NCBI GenBank assembly: GCA_947626915.1
Contig: CANQUA010000004.1
Location: forward strand, 17,754 to 81,753
Length of the DNA stretch: 64,000 nucleotides
Reading direction: 5' to 3'
Source of the DNA: an uncultured Lachnospiraceae bacterium
GTDB lineage: Bacteria; Bacillota; Clostridia; Lachnospirales; Lachnospiraceae
The position numbers and the translations under genes are program-made. Below, piece after piece: positions 26,001-33,433 of this stretch (position 1 is its first letter; the number at the start of each line of letters is the position of its first letter). Below the pieces are notes generated by a model. That model was not told where the DNA came from, ran no database searches, and worked only from the letters and a program-made list of their open reading frames with translations.

Positions 26001-26500
26001 ATGCGCTGCTCAGCAGTCTTGCCGGCAACCGGCCCGCTTATCTGACCATTGTCGCCCGCGGCAGTCACGGCGGTTATATGGAGCATCCGTCCCGGGAGAC
26101 GGAGCCGTTGTCTACCAGGGAAGAACTGCTGGGCCGCATCCGAACCTGCCTGGGCGGCCGGGCGGCGGAAATGGTTTACTATGGCGGCAGCGACGGGCTT
26201 TCCACCGGGGCCTCGAATGATTTGCAGCAGGCGTCCAATCTCGCGTATGCCATGCTTTGCCGTTACGGAATGGACGACCGTTTCGGTCTCTGCGCCCTGG
26301 AGGAGCCGCCGGTTCCCGCGGAGCAGATCCGCGGCCGCATCAATGAGATATTGTCGGAGCAGATGGCGGAAGCGGTCCGCCTGATCCGGGAAAACCGCCC
26401 GAAAGCCGACCGGCTGGTGGAGGCGCTGATGCAGAAAAACAAGCTGTCGGAACAGGAGATTGCCGGGATCCTTGAGGAGGAACAGACGCGGAAAACCTGA
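23030..26500 (+). CDS. Hybrid Clp-N / Clp-like AAA+ / FtsH-like AAA+ with M41 protease
   Basis: 1156 residues. Residues ~1-145 resemble a Clp N-domain (AHSETVGAEHIFLGLLKL). The first AAA+ module has Walker A GPPGVGKT (~222) and Walker B ILLFDEIEKAH (~286), as in ClpB/ClpX-like ATPases. A long middle part (~330-700) includes a segment like a receiver fold. The second AAA+ is FtsH-like: GPPGTGKT (~761), VIFIDEIDAIG (~815) and ARRF (~884). It is followed by an M41 zinc protease with HESGH (987-991) and a distal Asp in GASNDL (~1064). There is no membrane segment, unlike FtsH, so it should be cytosolic. It ends the Ter island. I know no named family with this architecture. Confidence 0.85.
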   Translation: MDLSLSMQFVRMRAEAEVKAAHSETVGAEHIFLGLLKLAELRAEEIFNAPEFILKAIDEDIAVIRELFAASQIDTTRTRALLRYLVSSGRPSGGDRADACCEMAAERAAGRGANVIWAQDVLAVLMEHPTDMLLQVCPFQRDGRIVKAEEPPRETEAADEMSRDFLPELTNRIRRMRAQLLSNVFGQDHVVHAFAEGMFAAEVLAASDEKRRRPRAIFVFAGPPGVGKTFLAEQAAEALEIPYKRFDMSGFADHQAYTALVGFEKSYQGAKQGTLTGFVRENPHSILLFDEIEKAHINTINLFLQILDAGRLNDRYLDEDISFRDTIIIFTSNACKTLYDGEAGENAAGIPRKTILNALETEMNPQTGQPFFPATITSRMATGWPLLFNHLQAHHLEKISGSELNRVCGLFERQYGIRVRYDELVPTALLLQEGGQADARTLRARTELFFKNEIFKVCRLWGENNFAAALKQIQSVRFSVETSKFTPEIRPLFECGEKPEILLYGSREFADRCRKELEGYVIYHAQNIRLAMDILGEKDIRLALIDIAGRSHETENSQGLYSTLVSGQYSVLLNRAEGAFDYASMSAGAIHDGTHLFRSIHERMPELPVYLLETEEFPIDSELEMSFVRAGVRGKLVEPKDDFSVFEDMLASICRELYIQSVAVRMGTERKALYFETAPRLSADQSEVEIRIRDFSIKRALAADDMDSVLDDIEKPSTRFSDVIGAQEAKEELQFFIDYLKNPRRFTAQGVQPPKGVLLYGPPGTGKTMLARAMAGESDVTFIPCVATGFVTKYQGSGPEAIRTLFKRARRYAPAVIFIDEIDAIGRKRGQVNSGHGEEMALNALLAEMDGFSVDPKRPVFLLAATNFEIEEGQGGLGVIDPALARRFDCKILVDLPTAEERELFIRAALAKVKLHLVSEGMIKRLAARSMGMSPASLSAVMETANRMVLKERSILEDSTLDEAFELTKHGSKKEWGYEYLERIARHESGHALLSSLAGNRPAYLTIVARGSHGGYMEHPSRETEPLSTREELLGRIRTCLGGRAAEMVYYGGSDGLSTGASNDLQQASNLAYAMLCRYGMDDRFGLCALEEPPVPAEQIRGRINEILSEQMAEAVRLIRENRPKADRLVEALMQKNKLSEQEIAGILEEEQTRKT

Positions 26501-26681
26501 TAGCGGGATGGGGTGTCCGGATGCCTGGGATAGATGGCGCGGCTCAGAATGGAAAATGCGGGAAGCCTTATGGTGGAATCCTGAACCTTGATATTTGGAA
26601 GGAACAGTGCGGCCCGGGACGGAATGACGCAGAAAACCTTGCGGAGGAATCCTGCATATACTAACAAAAACAGGATTCATT

Positions 26682-26822
26682 ATGGATTTTGTTGTAAGGT
26701 ATTTGATCTTTGCGGGCATTACGATCCTGTCGCTGGCGGTCTCAACCGAGAAATGGATGAAGCAGTATCCCTGGCTGATCGCCGGGTATTTCCTGCTGAT
26801 CGAGAGTGTGTTCCTGGTGTGA
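26682..26822 (+). CDS. Small two-segment membrane protein (46 residues)
   Basis: ATG 26682 to TGA 26822. Two hydrophobic stretches (YLIFAGITILSLAV and WLIAGYFLLIESVFLV) flank a charged hinge EKWMKQ. The ribosome site is weak (AGGA). The protein-like hydrophobic pattern makes it more than a chance frame, but no homologue comes to mind. The flanking stretches 26501-26681 and 26823-27086 show no other feature. Confidence 0.4.
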   Translation: MDFVVRYLIFAGITILSLAVSTEKWMKQYPWLIAGYFLLIESVFLV

Positions 26823-27086
26823 AAGGTCTGCCGGAGGACGTTTTTGAGGGGCGGTTTGTCCGGGCTGCGCGGTTCGGGCAAACGGCTCCTTTTCGCGTCA
26901 TTTCCGTTTTGTGCTCCCGGAAATGTCCAATAATTCCTGTGACAGGACATAGGCGAAGACATTTTAACTATTTTTGTATTTGGTCTGATGGCGCTCATTG
27001 CCCTGAAAATGCAGGTGAGAATGCAGGCGGCAAAATGTGAGAGTCAGAGTCTGCCGTTTGTTCCACGTTTTATAAGGAGACATGCG

Positions 27087-28004
27087 ATGCAAAATACAGT
27101 TTTTGAAGCGATTTGTTCGTTTTTCCATGTGATGCCGGAGGGCGCCAGGCATTTGGGAGGCGGATTTTACGGGCAGGTATTTCTTGTCGAGCTTCCGGGC
27201 AACCGGCCGGTTGTCGCAAAAGTGTACCGGTTTGCGGGGCTTGCCGGGAAGGAAGCCGGGCAGCTGAAGATGCTGGCGGCTCACAGCCGGCTGCGCGTCC
27301 CCCGTGTTTTTGGCGTGGCGGAAGCGGGGCGGTTCCATGGCGCGTACGATGTGCTGCTGATGGAATATCTGGAGGGAGTGAATGCCGGCGATCAGGACGT
27401 ATCGGTCATTCCGGCTGAATTCCGGGCGCGGATCTGCGAACAGATCGTAGATAATCTGATCGGCCTGCATGAGACGGTCCATCCGGAAGGCTTTGGGCCG
27501 CTGGATGCGGAGACCTTTTATCCGAGCTGGGAGGAGTATTACAAGCCGGTTGCCCGGTCGATTGTAAAAAAGGCGCACGCGCTCCATGAAAAGGGACAGC
27601 TCACGGAAGAAGTCCTGGATCTTTTTGAAAGGTCTATCCGCTGTTTTGATGAGATCTTTGCCGGAAAGGCGACCAGGGCCAGCCTGATCCACGGCGATTA
27701 CAATACCTGGAATATCCTGCTTGCTCCGGACAGAAGCTGCGCCTGCGCGATGATTGACCCTTACGGCTGCTGCTGGGCTGACAGCGAGTATGATCTGTAC
27801 CAGCTGGACAATGCCAACGGCAGGGACTGGGGACTGCTGAAGCGTTACGCCGAGAAGTGTCCGCTTTCCCCTGATTTTGCGGTAAAACGGGCGTTTTATG
27901 AACTGTATACAGAGATCAATCATTACTATGATTCCGGCGTACCCGTGATCCGGGAGCTGGTGCAGCGGCAGGCTGGGGCGCTGGAACGCGCGCTTGCTTT
28001 GTGA
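27087..28004 (+). CDS. Aminoglycoside-phosphotransferase-family kinase
   Basis: 305 residues from ATG 27087, with AAGGAG seven bases upstream. It has a kinase-like fold: a Gly-rich loop (GGGFYGQVFLV), the lysine in VVAKVYRF, the Brenner motif HGDYNTWNILL near residue 210 and the metal site MIDPYGCCWAD. The family phosphorylates small hydroxyl compounds (aminoglycosides, choline, fructosamines); the substrate cannot be told. It is a single-gene unit ending at the terminator at 28034. Confidence 0.8.
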   Translation: MQNTVFEAICSFFHVMPEGARHLGGGFYGQVFLVELPGNRPVVAKVYRFAGLAGKEAGQLKMLAAHSRLRVPRVFGVAEAGRFHGAYDVLLMEYLEGVNAGDQDVSVIPAEFRARICEQIVDNLIGLHETVHPEGFGPLDAETFYPSWEEYYKPVARSIVKKAHALHEKGQLTEEVLDLFERSIRCFDEIFAGKATRASLIHGDYNTWNILLAPDRSCACAMIDPYGCCWADSEYDLYQLDNANGRDWGLLKRYAEKCPLSPDFAVKRAFYELYTEINHYYDSGVPVIRELVQRQAGALERALAL

Positions 28005-28033
28005 TTGCCGCACGGAAATATGAGCGGTTCATT

Positions 28034-28062
28034 TCCTGATTTTGCTTGTCAGGATTCTTTTT
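28034..28062 (+). terminator. Terminator after the phosphotransferase gene
   Basis: TCCTGA and TCAGGA form a hairpin followed by TTCTTTTT. The stem is short, so strength is uncertain. Confidence 0.5.
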
Positions 28063-28074
28063 GTGTGGTAAACT
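28046..28074 (+). promoter_or_regulatory. Promoter of the nuclease gene
   Basis: TTGTCA at 28046-28051, 17 bases, TAAACT at 28069-28074. It overlaps the preceding terminator, so read-through and initiation may compete. Confidence 0.45.
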
Positions 28075-28209
28075 GAATCTGTCGGCGGAATGTCTGTATT
28101 CTGCCCATATCCGGTATCTGTTCGGGTTTTCCCCGGAGGATTCCAATTTGACGAAGCAGTAGTCGGAGCGGTTCTTTGCTTGACCGCAGCCACACAAAAG
28201 GAGGTATTT

Positions 28210-29415
28210 ATGCAGCACAGAAAAAATGACGCTGCCGGCAGGAGCGCCGGCGGAAGGAAAAACCCGGAGGCCTATGAACCGTGGTATGAGGCGATGGGAC
28301 CGCGTATCCCGCGGGAGGAGATTCTGGCGCAGATTTGGGAATCGCCGGAACTGACGGAGCAGTTTGAACGTCTGAGCTTGGAACGTCGGGAACAGTTCCT
28401 GGACGCGTGCAGCGGCGCGCGGGGACTGATGATTTGTTATGATCCGTTTTTTAAGTACGTATTCAGCCCGATGACGCGCCGCGACCGTCTGTCCCGATTT
28501 TTATCCAGCCTGCTGGGACGGCAGGCCCGCGTGAAGAACGTACTGCCGAACGAGGGCGGGCGGATTACGGCGAGAAGCCCGTATATCATCATGGATATCG
28601 TGGTGGAACTGGAAGACCATTCCTACGCGAACGCGGAGATTCAGCGGGAACCGTACCAGTTTCCGGGGGAACGGGCCGCCAGCTATTCCAGCGACCTGGT
28701 CCTGCGGCAGTACACGTCGCTTGGAAGAAACAGCGGGGAGAATGCGCTGGCACGCTATAAGAAAATGCAGAATGTGTATACGATCGTGATCATGCAGAAG
28801 AGTTCGGCAGAGTTTCACAGACATCCGGAGGCGTACATTCATCATGGAAAACAGGTCTTTGACACCGGGCTGGATTTGCCTCTTCTGCAGGAATATATCT
28901 TTGTTCCTCTTGACCTTTTCCGCGAAAAGCTTCATAATAAAAATATCGAAACGGAACTGGAGGCATGGCTGGGATTCCTGGCATTTGATGATCTGGAGCG
29001 GATCTGGGAGATCAGCCATTTTGACCCGGTATTCGAGGAAATGTACCATGACCTGTCGGAATATCGGAGAGACGCCGGGGAGGTGCTGGGAGTGTTCTCG
29101 GAAATATTGTATGAGATGGACGTAGAGGCGGCGCAGTATCAGAGTAATGAAGCGAAAAAGCAGCTGAAAGAACAGATCGCGGCGCTGGAGGAAGAAAAAG
29201 TGCAGCTGGAGGAAGAAAAAGTGCAGCTGGAGGAGGCAAATGTGCAGCTGAAGGAGAAGAAAGTGCAGCTGGAAGAGGAAAATGTCCGGCAGGAGGCGAA
29301 AATTACCGAGCTGGATGAAGAAAACGCTCAGCTGAAACGGCAGCTTGCCCGGATGGCACAGTTGGAGGCTGAGCTGGAAAGGCTGCGCGGAAACAGAGAA
29401 GGGGAAACTCCTTAA
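28210..29415 (+). CDS. PD-(D/E)XK nuclease-family protein (Rpn/transposase-like) with C-terminal coiled coil
   Basis: 401 residues from ATG 28210, behind AAAGGAGG. The region CYDPFFKYVF...YIIMDIVVELEDHSYANAEIQREPY carries the Asp...Glu-x-Gln pattern of the PDDEXK_2 (Rpn) family, which contains recombination-promoting nucleases and is usually annotated as putative transposase. Residues ~315-395 are a long coiled coil of near-identical heptads (EEEKVQL). No terminal inverted repeats flank the gene, so it is not itself an obvious insertion sequence. Confidence 0.8.
   Translation: MQHRKNDAAGRSAGGRKNPEAYEPWYEAMGPRIPREEILAQIWESPELTEQFERLSLERREQFLDACSGARGLMICYDPFFKYVFSPMTRRDRLSRFLSSLLGRQARVKNVLPNEGGRITARSPYIIMDIVVELEDHSYANAEIQREPYQFPGERAASYSSDLVLRQYTSLGRNSGENALARYKKMQNVYTIVIMQKSSAEFHRHPEAYIHHGKQVFDTGLDLPLLQEYIFVPLDLFREKLHNKNIETELEAWLGFLAFDDLERIWEISHFDPVFEEMYHDLSEYRRDAGEVLGVFSEILYEMDVEAAQYQSNEAKKQLKEQIAALEEEKVQLEEEKVQLEEANVQLKEKKVQLEEENVRQEAKITELDEENAQLKRQLARMAQLEAELERLRGNREGETP
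29188..29292 (+). repeat. Five tandem 21-base units encoding coiled-coil heptads
   Basis: The first two 21-base units (29188-29208, 29209-29229) are identical; three diverged units follow. Each encodes seven residues of the E-E-E-K-V-Q-L type, one coiled-coil heptad, so slippage changes the rod length without shifting the frame. Confidence 0.8.
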
Positions 29416-29483
29416 TATATCAATACGGTGCGCCTGCTGTAACTGCTTGCAAAAATCTGTCGGACGCGCCGGGAGGTATTTCG

Positions 29484-29864
29484 ATGAAGATAACGAAAAT
29501 GTCAAGGGTCGTTTTTCCAAAGCAGGCGAACCAGCGGGGCGCTCTGTTCGGCGGGGAGCTGATGGCGTGGATGGACGAGGTGGCTGGCGTCACGGCAAGA
29601 CGGTTCGCCGGCTGCGATATCGTGACGGCGGCGGTGGAGAAGATCCAGTTTTACCGTCCGATCCCTGTGGGCTCTTTTGTGGATGTGACCGGGGAGGTGG
29701 TTCATGTGGGCCATACCTCCATGCGGATCCGCGTGGCCGCCACGATGGAAGATCCGGACGGGGGCGGGGAGGAAACGCTGATGGCTGACGCCGTTTTTAT
29801 CTATGTGGCGGTCGATGAAGAAGGGCGGCCGCAAACCGTGGGGCGAACGCTTGAAAAAGCGTAA
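29484..29864 (+). CDS. Acyl-CoA thioesterase (hotdog fold)
   Basis: 126 residues, a single hotdog domain with the YciA/BFIT-type pattern: a MAWMDEVAGVTARRF helix, then VEKIQFYRPIPVGSFVDVTGEV. The helix contains the conserved Asp (WMDE) used to activate water. It hydrolyses acyl-CoA thioesters in the cytosol; chain preference is unknown. Start ATG 29484, preceded by GGGAGG. Confidence 0.85.
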   Translation: MKITKMSRVVFPKQANQRGALFGGELMAWMDEVAGVTARRFAGCDIVTAAVEKIQFYRPIPVGSFVDVTGEVVHVGHTSMRIRVAATMEDPDGGGEETLMADAVFIYVAVDEEGRPQTVGRTLEKA

Positions 29865-29883
29865 ACCGGGCGCGCGTATGGAA

Positions 29884-29955
29884 GCAGGCGGGAAACTTTA
29901 TATTAAAGCAGGCGGGAAACTTCGTATTAAAACAGGCAGAAACCTTGCATTGTAA
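29884..29955. repeat. Short tandem repeat downstream of the thioesterase gene
   Basis: Two nearly identical 24-base units (GCAGGCGGGAAACTT plus an AT-rich tail) at 29884-29907 and 29908-29931, then a degenerate third. There are no spacers, so it is not CRISPR. The remainder of the 442-base gap to the GH31 gene shows only an AGGAGG before ATG 30307. Confidence 0.7.
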
Positions 29956-30306
29956 TTGAAAGAAACCTTGCATTGGACAGGTTACAGGGTTTATCCGGGT
30001 TCGGCGATTGATATGGTCAGAAACAGTTTTCATGAAAGGGACCGCCGCGGAAAGAGCGGAATCCCGGTTAATTCTGCATCGTTCTTAATGAAGGGGAACG
30101 GACGACGGGGTCATTGGAAAGCATTGTTTAGAAAGAGGATGCGGAATGATCGGGCAAAAGCGGTTTTGGGCGGTGGTTCCGGTCAAAGGAACGCAGCTTA
30201 GAATGACCGATGCTGTCATGGGCTTTATTAAGCCGGCTGAACAAAGTTTATTTCGTGATCAGGGTACGTTTCACGTAGCGAATAGATTATAGGAGGGAAA
30301 GAGGGT

Positions 30307-32691
30307 ATGTCGCAGCAGACGGCAGCAAATATCATACAGGGAGAGCATTATCGTTTCAGTATCTTAACGGACCGCCTGATCCGCATGGAATACAGCGAGG
30401 CGGGCATATTTACGGACCGGGAGACGCAGGTAGTGGTGAACCGCGATTTTCCGGCGGCGGCGTTTGAGACGGAGGAAACCGCGGCGTGCCTGCGGATCGA
30501 GACGGCGGCGCTGCGTCTGGAATATAATAAGCAGGCATTTTCGCCGGAAGGACTGCGCATTTCCTTTAAGGGGCCTTATGCGAAATATTCTTCCGGGTGG
30601 AAATACGGAGACCGGCCCCGCGATCTGGGCGGCACGGCGCGGACCCTGGACGGTGCGGACGGAGAGATTCCCCTGGAGCATGGGATCCTTTCCGCCAGGG
30701 GCTGGTCGGTTCTGGACGACAGCCGCTCTCTGCTTTTGACGGAAAGCGGCGGGATCGCGCTGAGAGAGGATCAGGGGGCCGTCGATCTTTATTTCTTCGG
30801 TTATGGCAGGGATTACCTGGCATGTCTGGCGGATTTTTACCGTCTGACGGGGCCGGTGCCGCTGCTGCCCAGATTTGCGTTTGGCAACTGGTGGAGCCGA
30901 TATCATCGGTATTCGGAGGAGAGTTATCTGCAGCTGATGGACCGGTTCCGGCAGGAGGAGATCCCGCTTACGGTGGCGGTCATCGACATGGACTGGCATC
31001 TGACCCGGATCGATCCGAAATATGGTTCCGGCTGGACGGGCTATACCTGGAACCGGGAATTGTTTCCGGAGCCGGAGCGTTTCCTCAGAGCGCTGCATGA
31101 GCGCGGCCTGAAAACGACGCTGAACGTGCATCCCGCGGACGGCGTGCGTGCGTTTGAGGACGCGTATCCTGCGTTTGCGGCCTATATGGGAGTCGATACG
31201 GCGCGGGAGGAACCGGTTAAATTTGAGCCCGGCAATGAGCGGTTCATGCAGGGCTATTTTGCGTACGTCCATCATCCGCTGGAGGAGCAGGGCGTGGATT
31301 TCTGGTGGATCGACTGGCAGCAGGGAACCAATTCCGACGTAAAGGGTCTGGACCCGCTGTGGATCCTGAATCACAGTCATTTTATGGATTCCCGGAAACG
31401 TCATGGGAGAGGGCTGATCTTTTCACGGTACGGCGGGCCGGGGAGCCACCGCTATCCGGTCGGCTTCTCCGGAGACACGATCGTCAGCTGGAAAAGTCTG
31501 GAGTTCCAGCCCTATTTTACAGCGACGGCATCCAATATCGGCTACGGCTGGTGGAGCCATGATATCGGCGGCCATATGCGGGGCGTAAGGGATGACGAAC
31601 TGGCGGTCCGCTGGTTGCAGTTCGGCGCGTTCTCCCCGATTCTGCGGCTTCACAGCAGCAATGAGATGTTTAACGGGAAAGAACCCTGGCGTTATAATCG
31701 GATCGCAGAGGAAGTCATGAAAACCTTTCTGCGGCTGCGCCATCGGATGATCCCGTATCTGTATACAATGAACCTGCGGGCGAGCCGGGACGGACAGCCG
31801 CTGATCTGGCCGCTGTATTACCGGTACCCGGAGGCTCCGCAGGCTTACCGCTATAAAAATGAATATTATTTCGGATCGGAGCTTCTGGTCTGCCCGGTAA
31901 CCTCTCCCGCGGACCGGCAGTCGAACTGCGCGGTCAGCTGCGGCTGGCTGCCGGACGGGCTGTGGACCGATTATTTTACGGGAATGGTTTATGACGGGGG
32001 CCGGGAAATGGACTTCTGCCGCGGGATCGAATCCCTGCCGGTCTTTTTGAAAGGCGGCGGGATCCTGGTTCTGGACGGGCGAGCGGCCGGCAATGAGACG
32101 GACCTGCCGCAGACCCTGGAGATTGCGGTGAGCGCGGCAGCGGACGGAAGCTTTACGCTCCGGGAGGACGACGGGGCGGAAGCGGATTACCGGGAGGAGG
32201 CCTGGGCCGCCACCGAAATGCGGGTGGAAAGCGGGGAGGATGCGGTATTTACCATCGAGCCGCCGGCCGGCAACCTGCGTATTCTTCCGGAAAAGAGAGG
32301 TTACATACTGAGGGTATATGGGCTTGCCCATGGGACGGAGCCGCAGATCTGTGCGGACGGGGAGCCGCTGGCGGGCTGCATTTGCAAATATGATGAGGAA
32401 AAAGGGATTTGGAATCTGACGCTGCCGGAAGTCCGGACCGGGAGCCGGATCCGCGTATGTCTGCCGGATGCGCATCTTCACGACAACCAGAGAATGGAGC
32501 GCATTTTCTCTTATCTGGACCGGACGCAGACAGATTTCGGAACGAAATCGGATATCTATCAGATTGCGGAGAAGGCAGAGCAGGGCGTTCCGCTGGCGTA
32601 CGTTCTGGGCGAACTGCAGCGGCTGAACGTCAGAAAAGAGCTTCTCGGACCGGTCACGGAGATTCTGCTGGCAAGGGCAGACGGCCGGTGA
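30307..32691 (+). CDS. Glycoside hydrolase family 31 (alpha-glucosidase/alpha-xylosidase type)
   Basis: 794 residues without a signal peptide, so intracellular. An N-terminal beta-sandwich is followed by the (beta/alpha)8 barrel. The nucleophile Asp lies in WWIDWQQG (~residue 336) and the acid/base Asp in GFSGDT (~residue 390). IGYGWWSHDIGGHM and the WLQFGAFSPILRLHS strand are also GH31 signatures. It cleaves alpha-linked glucosyl or xylosyl residues from oligosaccharides. About 80 extra residues at the C-terminus have no recognised domain. It is a single gene behind AGGAGG. Confidence 0.93.
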   Translation: MSQQTAANIIQGEHYRFSILTDRLIRMEYSEAGIFTDRETQVVVNRDFPAAAFETEETAACLRIETAALRLEYNKQAFSPEGLRISFKGPYAKYSSGWKYGDRPRDLGGTARTLDGADGEIPLEHGILSARGWSVLDDSRSLLLTESGGIALREDQGAVDLYFFGYGRDYLACLADFYRLTGPVPLLPRFAFGNWWSRYHRYSEESYLQLMDRFRQEEIPLTVAVIDMDWHLTRIDPKYGSGWTGYTWNRELFPEPERFLRALHERGLKTTLNVHPADGVRAFEDAYPAFAAYMGVDTAREEPVKFEPGNERFMQGYFAYVHHPLEEQGVDFWWIDWQQGTNSDVKGLDPLWILNHSHFMDSRKRHGRGLIFSRYGGPGSHRYPVGFSGDTIVSWKSLEFQPYFTATASNIGYGWWSHDIGGHMRGVRDDELAVRWLQFGAFSPILRLHSSNEMFNGKEPWRYNRIAEEVMKTFLRLRHRMIPYLYTMNLRASRDGQPLIWPLYYRYPEAPQAYRYKNEYYFGSELLVCPVTSPADRQSNCAVSCGWLPDGLWTDYFTGMVYDGGREMDFCRGIESLPVFLKGGGILVLDGRAAGNETDLPQTLEIAVSAAADGSFTLREDDGAEADYREEAWAATEMRVESGEDAVFTIEPPAGNLRILPEKRGYILRVYGLAHGTEPQICADGEPLAGCICKYDEEKGIWNLTLPEVRTGSRIRVCLPDAHLHDNQRMERIFSYLDRTQTDFGTKSDIYQIAEKAEQGVPLAYVLGELQRLNVRKELLGPVTEILLARADGR

Positions 32692-32770
32692 CGGGAAAGA
32701 CTGGCAGACCGGAGGCAGGAGTGCTATTGTCCGCCATAAGGGAAGGAGCAGACATGTTCTGACAGTCCGG

Positions 32771-32817
32771 AGTATGAAAATAGCTGCAGCCGCAGTTACG
32801 GCAGCTGCTTTCATACT
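32771..32817. terminator. Long hairpin after the GH31 gene (likely terminator)
   Basis: AGTATGAAAATAGCTGC pairs with GCAGCTGCTTTCATACT over 17 positions with one internal mismatch. The following T-run is poor (TCTTC), so it may act as an RNA 3' stabiliser instead. Confidence 0.5.
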
Positions 32818-32838
32818 TCTTCAGAAACAGGATGGGGA

Positions 32839-32861
32839 ATCCCTTACAGGCTGTAAGGGAT
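32839..32861. promoter_or_regulatory. Perfect 23-base palindrome before the nitroreductase gene (candidate operator)
   Basis: ATCCCTTACAG, one centre base, then the exact reverse complement. It lies 37 bases before the nitroreductase start, close to where a promoter should be. With no U-run it is more likely an operator than a terminator. Confidence 0.5.
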
Positions 32862-32898
32862 ATGAACCATAAATACATTGCAGTAGGAGGTTACAAAG

Positions 32899-33420
32899 AT
32901 GAACGATGTATTGAAAGCGATCGAGAGACGCAGTTCCACCAGAGGCTACAAGGCGGAACGTCCGACGAAGGAAGAGCTGGACAGCCTGATCCTTGCGGGA
33001 CTGCAGGCCCCGACGGCGGCCAACCGGCAGGAGGTTCACATTTCGGTTCTGGACGGTTCCGATCCGATCCTGGCGGAGATCGAGGCGGAGCGGACAAAAG
33101 GAATGGTTCCGCCCCACAACTTCTATTATGAAGCGCCCGTTGTCATGGTATTGAGCGGCGACAGCAGCTTCCGCTGGTCGGCGGTGGACGCGGGGATTGC
33201 CGTGGAGAATATTTGCCTGGCGGCGGAGGGCCTGGGCCTGGGGAGCCTGATCATCGGATGTATCCGCGACGCGCTGTCCGGAGAGAAAAAAGAGTATTTC
33301 GCGAAAGCGCTCAAGTTCCCGGAAGGTTACGAATATCAGGTTGCGGTTGCCGTAGGTTACAAGGCGGTTACGAAAGAACCCCATACCTACGACAGGGAAA
33401 AGAACGTATCCTGGGTGTAA
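32899..33420 (+). CDS. Nitroreductase-family FMN protein
   Basis: 173 residues. The opening AIERRSSTRGYKAERPTKEELDSLI carries the family's R-R-S-x-R FMN-binding motif. AGLQAPTAANRQ and a GLGLGSLIIGCI motif complete the flavin site. The family reduces nitro or quinone compounds with NAD(P)H. It is short but within the family range. AGGAGG precedes ATG 32899; it is probably co-transcribed with the RraA-like gene 13 bases on. Confidence 0.88.
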   Translation: MNDVLKAIERRSSTRGYKAERPTKEELDSLILAGLQAPTAANRQEVHISVLDGSDPILAEIEAERTKGMVPPHNFYYEAPVVMVLSGDSSFRWSAVDAGIAVENICLAAEGLGLGSLIIGCIRDALSGEKKEYFAKALKFPEGYEYQVAVAVGYKAVTKEPHTYDREKNVSWV

Positions 33421-33433
33421 GGAGAACCGCGGC

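Noticed and set aside
28210..29415. Active transposon around the PD-(D/E)XK gene
   Set aside because: No flanking inverted or direct repeats were found; the family label transposase is not enough.
29884..29955. Possible CRISPR array
   Set aside because: Repeats are directly tandem without spacers, only two to three units, and no cas gene is present.
29956..30201. An 81-codon frame before the GH31 gene
   Set aside because: No ribosome site, no hydrophobic or domain pattern, and it overlaps the repeat-rich gap.
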